The notes beneath the pieces were generated by a model. The model did no database searches. It was not told the DNA's origin and saw only the letters and a program-made list of their open reading frames with translations. From an uncultured Coriobacteriales bacterium (lineage in GTDB: Bacteria; Actinomycetota; Coriobacteriia; Coriobacteriales; QAMH01): a stretch of 64,000 bases of DNA. Position 1 is the stretch's first letter. The number at the start of each line of letters is the position of its first letter. Below are positions 8,797-16,483 of the stretch, piece after piece. Both the position numbers and the translations under genes were made by a program. Location of the stretch: positions 124,001-188,000 of the forward strand of contig CAKUES010000001.1 in assembly GCA_934646835.1 (NCBI GenBank), read 5' to 3'.

Positions 8797-9116
8797 CTTT
8801 TTGACCTGCGTTTCTCGGCTATGACGTCGTCGATCGATTTATAGGCTTTCCGCGCAAACAGGGCTTCGAAATCCTCTTCGCAGCGTAGGGCAATGGCAAT
8901 CGCGGCGAGCGATTGGAAAGAGACCAGTCCCTTTTGTTCGAAGCGCTTATACGAGGCAAGCGTCATACCTGCCTTCTGCGCGAGCTGTACCTGGGTGAGA
9001 CCAAGCTCTTTGCGTCGGGCGCGCACGCGCTGAGCCACCTCTACCACGATATCGGTTGATGTCTTTTGCTCAAAGGAAATCATGGCTAATATATTAGCTT
9101 TTTTAACCGTTTTCAT
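8793..9116 (-). CDS. hipB: HipB-like HTH antitoxin
   Basis: About 107 aa. The Cro/CI-type helix-turn-helix is clear at about residues 30-85 (RARRKELGLTQVQLAQKAG, TLASYKRFEQKG, LAAIAIALRCEEDFEALF). HipB neutralises HipA and represses its own promoter. Two starts are possible: ATG 9116, which sits at the predicted transcription start and would be read leaderless, or ATG 9083, which would place the perfect palindrome at 9085-9098 just upstream of the gene. Neither has a ribosome site. It overlaps hipA by 4 nt. Confidence 0.88.
   Translation of the reverse strand: MKTVKKANILAMISFEQKTSTDIVVEVAQRVRARRKELGLTQVQLAQKAGMTLASYKRFEQKGLVSFQSLAAIAIALRCEEDFEALFARKAYKSIDDVIAEKRRSKR
9085..9098. promoter_or_regulatory. 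Probable HipB operator 1
   Basis: Perfect 14-bp palindrome GCTAATATATTAGC at the start of hipB. A close copy lies 40 bases away over the -10 box. The pair and spacing fit autoregulation by a dimeric HTH antitoxin. Confidence 0.6.
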
Positions 9117-9125
9117 CAACTATGA

Positions 9126-9156
9126 ATAATATATTAGCCATTATTGGCTTTGTCTA
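9126..9156 (-). promoter_or_regulatory. hipBA promoter with operator 2
   Basis: On the minus strand TAGACA (9156-9151), a 17-nt spacer and TATATT (9133-9128) make a good sigma-A-type promoter. The predicted start falls at about 9116-9121, on the ATG of hipB, so the transcript may be leaderless. TAATATATTAGC (9127-9138) overlaps the -10 and repeats 12 of 14 bases of operator 1. Confidence 0.55.
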
Positions 9157-9168
9157 GGCAGCGAGCTT

Positions 9169-10176
9169 TCAGCTAACATCCCTCTTCACGCATTTGAGTA
9201 CGGCGATGGCTGTTGCTTGATTGGGAGTAAGCCTCTTGAGGAAGAGGGAGCCGTCATGCTCTTTGGCGATTTGCTCGACAATCTCCAGGCCCCACCCGTG
9301 CTCGCGCACGGAAGACTTGCCGTGACTGAAACGCAGCCGAGAAGGCGCATCCTCCTTGCAGCTGTTCTCGATGGCGACCGTCAGATACGCTCCCTGCGTT
9401 GAGCATCGAACCCGCACGAAAGGTCCAAGCGCACCCCTATCGACACGTTCCCCGCCGCTCGCATCGATGCAGTCGCCAGCATCCGCGTCATGCTCAAAGT
9501 TCGACTCGCGCGCAGCGTTTATCGCATTGTCTAGCAGGTTCGAGAAAACGGAGCACAGCTGCAGGTCGTCGATATCCAACGCCTCCGGGACCGTTCCCTC
9601 GAATTCGAAGGAAACGCCGTTGTCGGCACATGCCCTGGCCTTGAGCAAGAGGATGGCGTTTGCCGTCTTGTTGGCGCAAAAATGCGTCCGCGTCCCCTTT
9701 TCCAGCGAGTCGAGCGCGGCCTCCACCTCGGAGAAATCGCACTCCCCGCTCGCCATCTGAGCTTTGAGCCCACGCAGCTCGGCCGAGAACTCCCCACATA
9801 GCCCCTGCATCTGGTTGGCGTTCTTTTCAAGCAGCTCCTCGTACTCCCTCACCGCGCGTTCGCGTTCACACGCGGATTTGAGGCGCTCAACGTTCGCAGC
9901 CTTGCCCCTTACCCGCGCTGAGCTCTTTGCCAAAGCGCAGTCCCCAACGCAGCAAAACGCCATCGCGGCCACCACAGCGAGCACATAGACAGCAGCCATC
10001 CCGTGGGTCCAAATCAACGCAAGGATGACAACGGCGAGAACCAGCTGGGCCGCGGGCATTGCCGCAGCCATCGCGAACCAAACCATGCCCTTGCCTGCGC
10101 CATCAACCCGCGCGCACCATACTGCAGCCAACCCCGAGAGCAGCGCGCAACAAACTCCCGCAAACGCCGCAATCAT
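9169..10176 (-). CDS. GHKL ATPase sensor protein lacking the phospho-acceptor His
   Basis: About 335 aa; ATG 10176 is favoured because it overlaps the preceding stop as ATGA and has GAGG 7 nt upstream (a GTG 6 bases earlier is the alternative). Three membrane helices span residues 1-80. A coiled-coil/dimerisation region (about 95-190) follows, in which the place of the usual RHD motif reads LCGEFSAELRGLK, without His. The catalytic ATPase domain is intact: N box FSNLLDNAINAAR (residues 211-223) and G box REHGWGLEIVEQI (291-303). It resembles AgrC/ComD-type kinases. The adjacent upstream gene has the opposite composition (His but no ATPase), suggesting the two work as a pair. Confidence 0.8.
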   Translation of the reverse strand: MIAAFAGVCCALLSGLAAVWCARVDGAGKGMVWFAMAAAMPAAQLVLAVVILALIWTHGMAAVYVLAVVAAMAFCCVGDCALAKSSARVRGKAANVERLKSACERERAVREYEELLEKNANQMQGLCGEFSAELRGLKAQMASGECDFSEVEAALDSLEKGTRTHFCANKTANAILLLKARACADNGVSFEFEGTVPEALDIDDLQLCSVFSNLLDNAINAARESNFEHDADAGDCIDASGGERVDRGALGPFVRVRCSTQGAYLTVAIENSCKEDAPSRLRFSHGKSSVREHGWGLEIVEQIAKEHDGSLFLKRLTPNQATAIAVLKCVKRDVS

Positions 10177-11063
10177 CGGCACGCCTCTTTCTCGGATTCC
10201 GCCAGCAGCTTGTCGAGAATCTCCTGTGCGCGACTGCCCTCTCCCTGCGCGCTGAGCAGCTCGACAACCTGGACTCGATTGCGAAAGTCATGCCGCAGCT
10301 TTGCGATGCGCTCCGACTCCGCAACGACCCCTTGGGCATGCTGCAGCATCAAAGCACCCCGCTCCTCTGCCGCGGCGATACGCGCGTCGGCAATCTCCTG
10401 CTCTTGGATCCGGCAAGCCGAGAGGTAGTACGCCAGGTAGAGCGCAAGCACGGCGAGCGTGACCAACGCTCCGCCCAGCAGCACGCCCTCGTCGCCCACT
10501 GCAGCGACCCTGACCACGACAATCGCCACAAGCAACATGACGGCCTGCGACGCCGGGAACAGCATCGTCCGAGGAAGGCTCCGACTTTGCTCGCCAGCGG
10601 CAATACGCTCGAGTAGCGTCGATGTCACATAGAAGAGCAGCCCCAGCACAATCGCATGGAGCACCATCAAGAAAAGGTAGGCGCCTGGGTGCTCGTGGGC
10701 AAACGCAGGCCCGCTCGTAATATTGACGCCAAACCCGTACAGCATGACAAGAACCGTGGCAAACTCCGCCAACAAGGTCACGAGCATGATGCATGCAACG
10801 ACCAACGCGGCCCTGATCGGCCTGAGGCCCGAGAATGCGATGTACGTCACAATCGACAGCACGAGGTTGAACGCGCTCCACGCCGCTTGGAAGTCAGCCG
10901 AAGGCGCAAACGCATTGGAATACCCCGTAACCATGCAACCGACAACGGCGATCGCCCATATGACAGCCGGCCTCGTTGCACGCAGCATCTTTACAGCCGC
11001 ATAGGTGATAACCGCTTGGCCGGAAAACGCCATGCAGAAGCTTATGAGCCAGTCGAGAAGCAC
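10173..11063 (-). CDS. Polytopic sensor with histidine phospho-acceptor helix but no ATPase domain
   Basis: 296 aa, starting at GTG 11063 directly after the regulator's stop. Six or seven hydrophobic helices fill residues 1-215, as in AgrC-type peptide-sensing kinases. A short coiled coil leads to LRHDFRNRVQVVELL, the H-box of this kinase family, with His at about 258. The protein then stops 38 residues later (EKEACR), before any ATP-binding domain. There is no ATPase sequence in another frame behind it: the next gene begins with its own membrane helices. It looks designed to be phosphorylated in trans by the neighbouring ATPase protein. Confidence 0.8.
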   Translation of the reverse strand: MLLDWLISFCMAFSGQAVITYAAVKMLRATRPAVIWAIAVVGCMVTGYSNAFAPSADFQAAWSAFNLVLSIVTYIAFSGLRPIRAALVVACIMLVTLLAEFATVLVMLYGFGVNITSGPAFAHEHPGAYLFLMVLHAIVLGLLFYVTSTLLERIAAGEQSRSLPRTMLFPASQAVMLLVAIVVVRVAAVGDEGVLLGGALVTLAVLALYLAYYLSACRIQEQEIADARIAAAEERGALMLQHAQGVVAESERIAKLRHDFRNRVQVVELLSAQGEGSRAQEILDKLLAESEKEACR

Positions 11064-11790
11064 TTACCCTCGCTCCTCTGCGCCCAGATACTCCATAAGC
11101 GCGCTCTTGAGTGCGCTGCGGTATTTTCTGCTCACGGGGATGCGCGAGCCATTCGACATCACAAGCTCGCGATCAGCCAGCTCACAAACATGCTCGAGAT
11201 TCGCAACATAGCTCTTGTGAGAGCGCACGAACGACACGGGGAGCTTGTCTGCCAGGCTCCGCAGCGACTCGTACGTGCTGCGAACGCCGTCTGTCATGTG
11301 AATCTCCACCCTGTGACCGGCGCTTTCCAACCACACGATCTCTGAGCACGCAACCATTTTGACGCCGGCTCCAAACGCGAACGCCAGCGACTCGTGCGCA
11401 AGCGCCTCAAGCGCATGGGTTGCCTTCTCCAGCGCCAACTCGAGCTGCTCGCCCTTGACAGGTTTGGCCAGCGTGTAGGCGTGCCTTGTCCGATAGACAT
11501 CCGTCACGAGGTCCAGATACGCCGTGGTGTAGATAACCTGTGTGCGCTTGGAAGACAGAAGCTCCTCCGTTAAATCGACCCCAGTCGGAGAGCCTTCTCC
11601 AAGGTCGATGTCGAGCAGTGCGATATCGGGGGGCGCCGGTCTGGCCCAGCAGCTCTTTGAGCTCGCATGCGCCCTCCAGTGCGACAACTTCATAGAGAGG
11701 GGCATTTGGCAGCGCTTCAATTAGGCGAATGGTTTCATTCCGCTGAACAACATCGTCCTCGACAACCCAGAGAGAGTATTTCCTTGCCAT
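11064..11790 (-). pseudogene. LytTR-type response regulator, single-base frameshift
   Basis: The receiver N-terminus starts at ATG 11790 (GGGGAAGG upstream): VVEDDVVQRNE with the acidic pocket. The frame is lost in a C6 run on the minus strand (plus-strand G run 11628-11633). Removing one base joins TGAP to DIALLDIDLGEGSP, which supplies the phospho-acceptor Asp (about residue 60); the conserved Lys is in AKPVKG. The C-terminal LytTR DNA-binding domain (VWLESAGHRVEIHM, SFVRSHKSYVANLEHV, IPVSRKYRSALK) is complete. The repaired length of about 241 aa is typical. Whether the shift is biological or a sequencing slip cannot be told here. First gene of an operon with the two sensor proteins. Confidence 0.85.
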
Positions 11791-12217
11791 ATGCCTTCCC
11801 CAAACCGCTTGAAAGCTGCCCGAAATCGTCTCGAAAAACTAGCTCTTTTCAGGTTTAATTTGCAAAAAACAGCGCCAATTCTAACAGGAAGATAAGAAAG
11901 GCGCTTGACAGGTACTGAATCGGATGCCGAGCAGAAACGCGACAAAGGGCTCTCGTATCTCTCCCAATATTCGTACCCAAACAAGCGGACCAATTAAAAG
12001 TGTCAGCATCCACTTTGACCTGCGGAAATACCCCAGAGGAGACCTAATCTTCTGTGGGACGCGGATATGGCTCACGGGGCATCCAATGTGCATCAGTGAC
12101 AAGCCCGCAAACCCCACGTAGGCGCCTGACGAAGTCGGCGCCACCGTTGCAAGGCTCAGCCGGTCTTGCGCCAACCCCACAGAGTCCCCTCTGCGAGGCT
12201 GACGAGCAAAGACGCAG
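11791..12217. other. Intergenic region with decayed repeats
   Basis: No convincing gene. It holds the upstream region of the LytTR operon (AT-rich near 11840-11880), a fragment resembling the GGGACCTGGTCTTTTGTGGGAC repeat near 12045-12060, and one copy of the 27-bp repeat at 12116-12142. Confidence 0.5.
12116..12142 (-). repeat. 27-bp palindromic repeat C, copy 1
   Basis: ACGTAGGCGCC, then TGACGAAGTCGGCGCC: a reverse-orientation copy of the repeat seen at 19568, 22777, 23120, 24884, 25071 and 60732, with one mismatch. Confidence 0.8.
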
Positions 12218-12811
12218 CTAGGCCAGGTACTCCAGCACGGTGTCCGTAGCGACGACGCGGCTGTCATAGCAGCGGGAGAAGTACTCCAGGCCCGCCTCCT
12301 GGGTGCCGATGAGGAAGGTGGCGCAGGCGTCTGCGGCGACAACGGTCTTGTAGCCGTTGAAGTAGGCGCCGGCCAGAGTCTGCAGCACGCAGATGTTGGT
12401 GTCGCAGCCCACGGCGATGATGGTGTCGACGCCCAGCTCGCGCAGGGTCATGTCGAGGTCGGTGCCAAAGAAACCGTCGTAGCGGCGCTTGGGGATGATG
12501 ATGTCGCTGTCGGTGACCTTGAAGGCAGCCAACGGCTTGGCAGCCTCGCTGCCGACGATGCCGTGCTCGCCCCACAGCTCGATCTCGCGGTCGTAGGCAG
12601 GGATGTGAGCGTCACAGGAGAAGATGACCGGCACGTTCTTGGCGCGAGCGGCCTCGACGATGCGGACGGAGTTGTCTGCCATCTCCTGCAACGCGTCAAG
12701 CGTGCCCTCCTCGCCGCCAAGGACGTCGATGACCAGCACCGCGGTGCGGGTAAGGTCGATCTCGTTGGACTGCTGCCACTTGGTCTGCTGTGCCTGAGGC
12801 AAGTACGCCAT
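12218..12811 (-). CDS. Isochorismatase-family cysteine hydrolase
   Basis: 197 aa. ATG 12811 (MAYLPQAQ) has GAGGAG 7 nt upstream. The family triad is visible as D29 (VLVIDVLGG), K108 (IIIPKRRYDGF) and C141 (VGCDTNICVLQT), followed by the conserved YFNGYKTVVAADACAT. Members hydrolyse amide or enol-ether bonds (nicotinamidase, isochorismatase, N-carbamoylsarcosine amidase). The Asp/His metal site typical of true nicotinamidases (DxHxxxH) is not complete: CDAHIPAY has one Asp and one His, so the substrate is open. Divergent from the LUD gene across a 242-bp spacer. Confidence 0.88.
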   Translation of the reverse strand: MAYLPQAQQTKWQQSNEIDLTRTAVLVIDVLGGEEGTLDALQEMADNSVRIVEAARAKNVPVIFSCDAHIPAYDREIELWGEHGIVGSEAAKPLAAFKVTDSDIIIPKRRYDGFFGTDLDMTLRELGVDTIIAVGCDTNICVLQTLAGAYFNGYKTVVAADACATFLIGTQEAGLEYFSRCYDSRVVATDTVLEYLA

Positions 12812-13053
12812 CTTCATGCTCCTCATCTGTTGTTTGTCGATGTGGGTCAGGAGTATAGCGCGAGCAGCAGTACTCCCCCGCATGCAAGCAGCCGCAGGGC
12901 CGTTAAATCGGCGTGAAGAGCCGAGCAGAGCGCGAAGTCGACCGTGACACCATGTGCTCGTCCAATCCCAATACCAAAACGAGCTACACAAACGCCTGAT
13001 TCTCGGAGAAAATGAGGGTGTGCGAACACAACGCGAGAGAAGAGAGGTTTCCC

Positions 13054-13680
13054 ATGGACGCAAACTTCGTCAAGCGAAACGAGCTGCTGGCCCCTGTCAT
13101 CATCAAGGGCCTCGAATCCAGGAACATGTCCGGCTACTACGCCGCGACCAAGGAGGAGGCGCTCAAGCAGGCGCTCGAGTTGATCGAGCCGGGCAGCACC
13201 ATCGCGATGGGCGGCTGCACGAGTGCCCTCGAAATCGGCTTGGTCGCGTCCCTGGTCAAGGGCGACTACAACTTCCTCGACCGCGGCAAGATGGACCCTC
13301 GCGAGGCGCTGCTCTCTGCCTATGACGCCGACGTTTTCCTGACCAGCGCCAACGCCATGACCGACGACGGCGTGCTCGTCAACATCGACGGCAACGCCAA
13401 CAGGGTCTCCTGCATCGCGCAGGGTCCCAAGAAGGTCGTCGTTATCGTCGGCATGAACAAGGTCTGCAGCGACGTCGACGCCGCGATGAAGCGCGCACGC
13501 AACATCGCCGCGCCCGTCAACGCACAGCGCTTCGACCTCAACACGCCGTGCAAGAAGACCGGCAAGTGCGCAGATTGCAAGTCACCTGACACCATCTGCT
13601 GCCAGTTCCTCATCACCCGCTACTCCAGGCAGGCCGACAGGATCCACGTCGTCCTCGTCGGCGAGGACCTGGGCTTCTAG
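13054..13680 (+). CDS. LUD-domain (LutC-like / DUF162) protein
   Basis: 208 aa from ATG 13054, with AGAGAGG upstream. It matches LUD-domain proteins, related to the LutC subunit of lactate utilisation but here a stand-alone protein: TKEEALKQALELIEPGSTIAMGG, EIGLVAS, YDADVFLTSANAMTDDG and GPKKVVVIVGMNKV. A C-terminal Cys group (TPCKKTGKCADCKSPDTICC) could hold a metal or Fe-S cluster. No LutA or LutB is nearby, so a lactate role is doubtful. A strong terminator follows at 13709. Confidence 0.85.
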   Translation: MDANFVKRNELLAPVIIKGLESRNMSGYYAATKEEALKQALELIEPGSTIAMGGCTSALEIGLVASLVKGDYNFLDRGKMDPREALLSAYDADVFLTSANAMTDDGVLVNIDGNANRVSCIAQGPKKVVVIVGMNKVCSDVDAAMKRARNIAAPVNAQRFDLNTPCKKTGKCADCKSPDTICCQFLITRYSRQADRIHVVLVGEDLGF

Positions 13681-13708
13681 GCCTCGCGCAATGTAGCAGC
13701 TGTCTGCT

Positions 13709-13738
13709 TGCCCTCGCGCCGCCTCCGGTGCGAGGGCA
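13709..13738 (+). terminator. Rho-independent terminator after LUD gene
   Basis: Stem TGCCCTCGCGCC with GGTGCGAGGGCA around the 6-nt loop GCCTCC, followed by GCTTGCTTTTAG. Confidence 0.75.
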
Positions 13739-13749
13739 GCTTGCTTTTA

Positions 13750-13920
13750 GAACGAAATCGACCATCCGTTCAACCGGCAGTTGCGCGCAATAAGTGCGGG
13801 CCTTTTGCGCTTTGGGGCAAGGCAAAGGACCGCACTTAGAGTGCGATTAGGCGAAATACGCCGCACTTATCGGCTTGCCGGATGGGAAAAGCCCGCACTT
13901 ATCGGATTGCCGGCAGCATG
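13750..13920. repeat. Cluster of short CGCACTTATCGG-type repeats
   Basis: The words GCCGCACTTATCGGCTTGCCGG and GCCCGCACTTATCGGATTGCCGG occur in tandem near 13859-13914, with inverted relatives (AATAAGTGCGGGCC, GACCGCACTTAGAG) before them. The first part (GAACGAAATCGACCA) recurs near 56442. No gene. Confidence 0.5.
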
Positions 13921-13932
13921 CCTTCGAGCGAC

Positions 13933-14036
13933 GTGACACACTTTGTGCCAGTGACATTGTGTTTCACGCCGCCGAGTCGCAGGTTAACGCGAGCTTTCTG
14001 CGTGATACACAATGTCACTGGCACAAAGTGTGTCAC
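13933..14036. repeat. Repeat A, copy 1 (about 105-bp double palindrome)
   Basis: Begins GTGACACACTTTGTGCCAG and ends CTGGCACAAAGTGTGTCAC, around a centre containing GAGTCGCAGG. Left and right halves are each palindromic and complementary to each other. Confidence 0.85.
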
Positions 14037-14061
14037 GAGGGCCGCAGTTCGACTCGTTTGC

Positions 14062-14096
14062 ATGACACCAAATGCACCAGCGACAAAAGGTGTCAT
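14062..14096. repeat. Repeat A-like short palindrome
   Basis: ATGACACCAAATGCACCAG...AAAGGTGTCAT, a diverged single-hairpin relative of repeat A; similar to 39663-39697. Confidence 0.55.
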
Positions 14097-14121
14097 AGGA
14101 TGCCATATCGGATGCTCGGGA

Positions 14122-14328
14122 GTGGCAGAGAGCCTTGTTGAGCAGGGCTTCCTCTGCACCGAGGACAGCGATTGTGGGCTTTGCTACTACAGAATCACCG
14201 ACAGCGGCATCGAGCGCTCGAAGGCGCTTGACGAGGAATGCAATCGCATGCGCGAAGCCTGCTTCTCGAAGCTCTCCGATGAAGAGTTGGCCAAGCACAC
14301 GGAGTTGTTGGATAAGTTGATCCGATAA
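14122..14328 (+). pseudogene. 3' remnant of a MarR-type regulator
   Basis: About 68 codons remain: ESLVEQGFLCTEDSDCG, then YYRITDSGIERSKAL and SDEELAKHTELLDKL. This is the wing and last helix of a MarR-family winged-helix regulator (compare the usual LVERG...D.R...LT..G pattern). The DNA-recognition part is gone and its place is taken by repeats, with which the frame stays open by chance. A terminator follows directly. Probably non-functional. Confidence 0.6.
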
Positions 14329-14333
14329 ATGAT

Positions 14334-14366
14334 GCAGCCCTGAACACGCGTGGTGTTCGGGGCTGC
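14334..14366. terminator. Bidirectional terminator
   Basis: 14-bp stem (GCAGCCCTGAACAC / GTGTTCGGGGCTGC, one G-U pair) with a 5-nt loop between the MarR remnant (plus) and the pilin gene (minus). Confidence 0.7.
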
Positions 14367-14385
14367 TTAATGTGCTTTGCACGAT

Positions 14386-14766
14386 TTAAGCGCGAATCGA
14401 ATCTTCTGGGAGCATCAGAGTGCAGTCACCTTTATTGCAACCATACACAACGTTATATCCCTTGGTATGGCCACTCTCGCCTGTTACCCACATTTGCCCA
14501 TTCTTCAACTGGACAGTTTCTCCATTCAGCTGAAATTCTGTCAAACCGGGTTTGCCCCACACGTTTTCCTTAGTTTCGTCATAACCATTTTCCAAAAAAT
14601 CAAGTTGCAATTGAGCGTAGTAGCTTCTGACATTTGCCATATCAACAGCATCCTGCGATTTGTGTAGTTGCGCAGAGAAAACGGGAATAGCAATTGCCAC
14701 TAGCACCGCAATGATTGCAACTACTATCAGCAGCTCCGGGAGCGTAAATCCTTTTTTGTTCCTCAT
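14386..14766 (-). CDS. Type IV pilin-like protein
   Basis: 126 aa from ATG 14766. The class III signal is textbook: MRNKKG, then FTLPELLIVVAIIAVLVAIA, with cleavage expected after Gly6 and methylation of Phe7; the Glu at position 5 of the mature protein is present. The long N-terminal helix is followed by a small globular domain with two Cys (YGCNKGDC), likely a disulfide. No prepilin peptidase, ATPase or platform gene is in this window, so assembly depends on genes elsewhere. Paralogous to the next gene upstream; the two are separated by a terminator. Confidence 0.9.
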   Translation of the reverse strand: MRNKKGFTLPELLIVVAIIAVLVAIAIPVFSAQLHKSQDAVDMANVRSYYAQLQLDFLENGYDETKENVWGKPGLTEFQLNGETVQLKNGQMWVTGESGHTKGYNVVYGCNKGDCTLMLPEDSIRA

Positions 14767-14834
14767 TTTAACCCCGTAAGAATACCTATTTTTGCGCTGA
14801 ACATTGTATTCGGTAGCAAGGACCAACCCAATAA

Positions 14835-14864
14835 AAAGCCCACGGTGCTTGCACCGTGGGCTTT
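14835..14864 (-). terminator. Terminator between the two pilin genes
   Basis: Perfect 14-bp stem AAAGCCCACGGTGC/GCACCGTGGGCTTT with T5 on the minus strand. It ends the transcript of the upstream pilin or limits read-through to the second. Confidence 0.85.
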
Positions 14865-14885
14865 CCAAATATGCAAGTCCCTTGC

Positions 14886-15308
14886 TTAATTGTTGCTAGG
14901 ATTCATTGTAAGCTTGCCATCTTTATCAACTGTGACAGTTACGAATTTCATATCTGTAGAAATGTCGGGAACCTTAACATTCGCAATCAAAACGTCCTTG
15001 TTGTCACCAGTCCAGTCGGCACTCTTCTGCTGGAGTTCAACCTTCTTGGAATACGAACCCTCAGTAGTACCAGGATTGACGCCGTCGGCATTGCCAGTCT
15101 TCTCACCAGTAAGAACAGCTGTAGTGCACTCAGCATATGCTGCACGAATGTTAGAGAGATCCACAGCCTCGCGGGACTTCTCGAGCTGGCTGTTAAACAC
15201 CGGAATCGCGATGGCGACCAGGACGGCGATGATAGCAACGACGATGAGCAGCTCGGCCAGGGTGAAGCCCTCGCGCTCCTCGCGAATGCGCTTGATCATA
15301 TCCTTCAT
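14886..15308 (-). CDS. Type IV pilin-like protein
   Basis: 140 aa from ATG 15308 with GAGGAG upstream. MKDMIKRIREEREG precedes FTLAELLIVVAIIAVLVAIA, with Glu5 of the mature protein present. The mature N-terminal helix is almost identical to that of the adjacent pilin, but the globular domains differ (here SADWTGDNKDVLIANV and a short C-terminal strand region). Likely the major pilin, given its stronger ribosome site; the terminator after it would lower expression of the second gene. Confidence 0.9.
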   Translation of the reverse strand: MKDMIKRIREEREGFTLAELLIVVAIIAVLVAIAIPVFNSQLEKSREAVDLSNIRAAYAECTTAVLTGEKTGNADGVNPGTTEGSYSKKVELQQKSADWTGDNKDVLIANVKVPDISTDMKFVTVTVDKDGKLTMNPSNN

Positions 15309-15529
15309 AGTAAACTCCTCAGTTCTCCCCCAAACCGGGGATTCCTCTTGCAGCCGCGCCTTTGCTCGGCCTTCAATATTTCTTGGGAGCTATTTGCCCA
15401 ACAAACGTAACTGATTTTATGTTATAAAGCGCGTCTTTACCAGACTATATTTCCATATTCATATGGGCGTGGTCTGTTGTTCGGAGAACAGGGGGCGAAC
15501 AGCTGAGAAACGCGTTCTATCCTGCGGCT

Positions 15530-15898
15530 TTACAGCTCGATGCGGCCGAACTTTGCCAGCAGCTCGGACGCCGCAGTACATGCGGGGCAGTTGCAGTATT
15601 TGGCCCCCGCAGCCTTGCGCTGCTCCTGCTCCTCGAGCATCTTGGCAGCAGCCTCGGCGCCCAGCATCTCGACCGCCGCGCCCTTAGCAAACGCGATCAC
15701 GCCGTCAATCGTGGTGGGACGGCCCTCGAGGATGTCGAGCAGCTGCTTGGTAGCCTCCTCGACAGCTGCATCGCTGTTATCGGCAGCAACAGCCTTCTTC
15801 CAGGCAGCGGCCGCGTCCCTGGTCACCTGCGTGCTCGCGGTCGAAGTCTCCAGAACGTCCGCGCGCTCTGCCACGTAATCGAAGGTCTCCTTGTCCAT
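15530..15898 (-). CDS. Conserved hypothetical protein with C-terminal CNCPAC motif
   Basis: About 122 aa. ATG 15898 (MDKETFDYV) has AAAGG 9 nt upstream; an ATG 9 bases earlier touches the AAAGG and is less likely. The protein is helical and acidic and ends with KYCNCPACTAASELLAKFG, a compact Cys motif that could bind a metal or take part in redox. No family recognised. It stands alone between the pilins and the ExbB/DUF2149 block. Confidence 0.6.
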   Translation of the reverse strand: MDKETFDYVAERADVLETSTASTQVTRDAAAAWKKAVAADNSDAAVEEATKQLLDILEGRPTTIDGVIAFAKGAAVEMLGAEAAAKMLEEQEQRKAAGAKYCNCPACTAASELLAKFGRIEL

Positions 15899-16061
15899 TG
15901 CGATCATCCTTTCGCTCTTTGAGTGTCATGCGGGCACGACCCCTCGTCGGCCCTTGTTGCTGACTATAGGACTATCAGCGCCTTGCGATTGCAAAGGTTT
16001 GGTAACGATGAAGGGGCGGGGGCGCGGTGGTCGAGGGTAGGGAGACGCTGTTTGATGCGAG

Positions 16062-16097
16062 GTTTATGGGGAGGGACAGGGTCCCTCCCCTACGTAA
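16062..16097 (+). repeat. Repeat B core, copy 1
   Basis: GTTTATGGGGAGGGACAGGG followed by TCCCTCCCCTACGTAA. The upstream GGGAGACGCTG...ATGCGAG matches the left end of the 111-bp units. Confidence 0.8.
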
Positions 16098-16174
16098 TCT
16101 ACCGTTTGGCACGATGTTGAAACCTGAGGCGTCGATTTCGTTCAACACCTCGCCTACTGGCATCCAAAAGGGCT

Positions 16175-16480
16175 CTACTTGCTCTCGACGATGTACATCT
16201 GACCGGTGGCTTTGTCGCGATAGACCTTGCCGAGGTCCTCGTAGACGTCCTGACCGTCGGGGTCTTGGGCGTCGGTGTAGATCTGCACCTCGCTGGCAGA
16301 ACTGGGCTCGCCTTGGTTGCTCAAATCGACGCCGTAGTGCGCGACGAGCGCCACCAGCAAACCCACGGCCAAGACGAGCATGCAGTCGGCGATGTTGGGC
16401 AGAGAGGACAGCGGGTCAAGCGGCTCGTCGGCCTGCTGGTAGCCACGCTGAAGGCTGCGACTGTTCTTGCGGCGGATCAT
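16175..16480 (-). CDS. DUF2149 protein (ExbD/TolR-like partner)
   Basis: 101 aa, starting 3 bases after the ExbB-like stop, so the pair is coupled. A basic N-terminus, one membrane helix (about residues 29-52, ADCMLVLAVGLLVALVAHYG) with a conserved-type Asp/Cys at its start, and a short acidic exterior domain ending YRDKATGQMYIVES. This matches DUF2149 proteins, known to sit beside MotA/TolQ/ExbB proteins and thought to act like ExbD. With ExbB it would form a proton-driven motor. Downstream end of the large cobalamin block. Confidence 0.75.
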   Translation of the reverse strand: MIRRKNSRSLQRGYQQADEPLDPLSSLPNIADCMLVLAVGLLVALVAHYGVDLSNQGEPSSASEVQIYTDAQDPDGQDVYEDLGKVYRDKATGQMYIVESK

Positions 16481-16483
16481 CGG

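Noticed and set aside
11721..11993. Small minus-strand frame upstream of the LytTR gene as a peptide signal
   Set aside because: It begins at TTG without a ribosome site, runs into the regulator in the wrong frame and has no leader-peptide features.
12218..12811. Nicotinamidase (pncA)
   Set aside because: The DxHxxxH-type metal site is incomplete, so only the broader isochorismatase-family call is supported.
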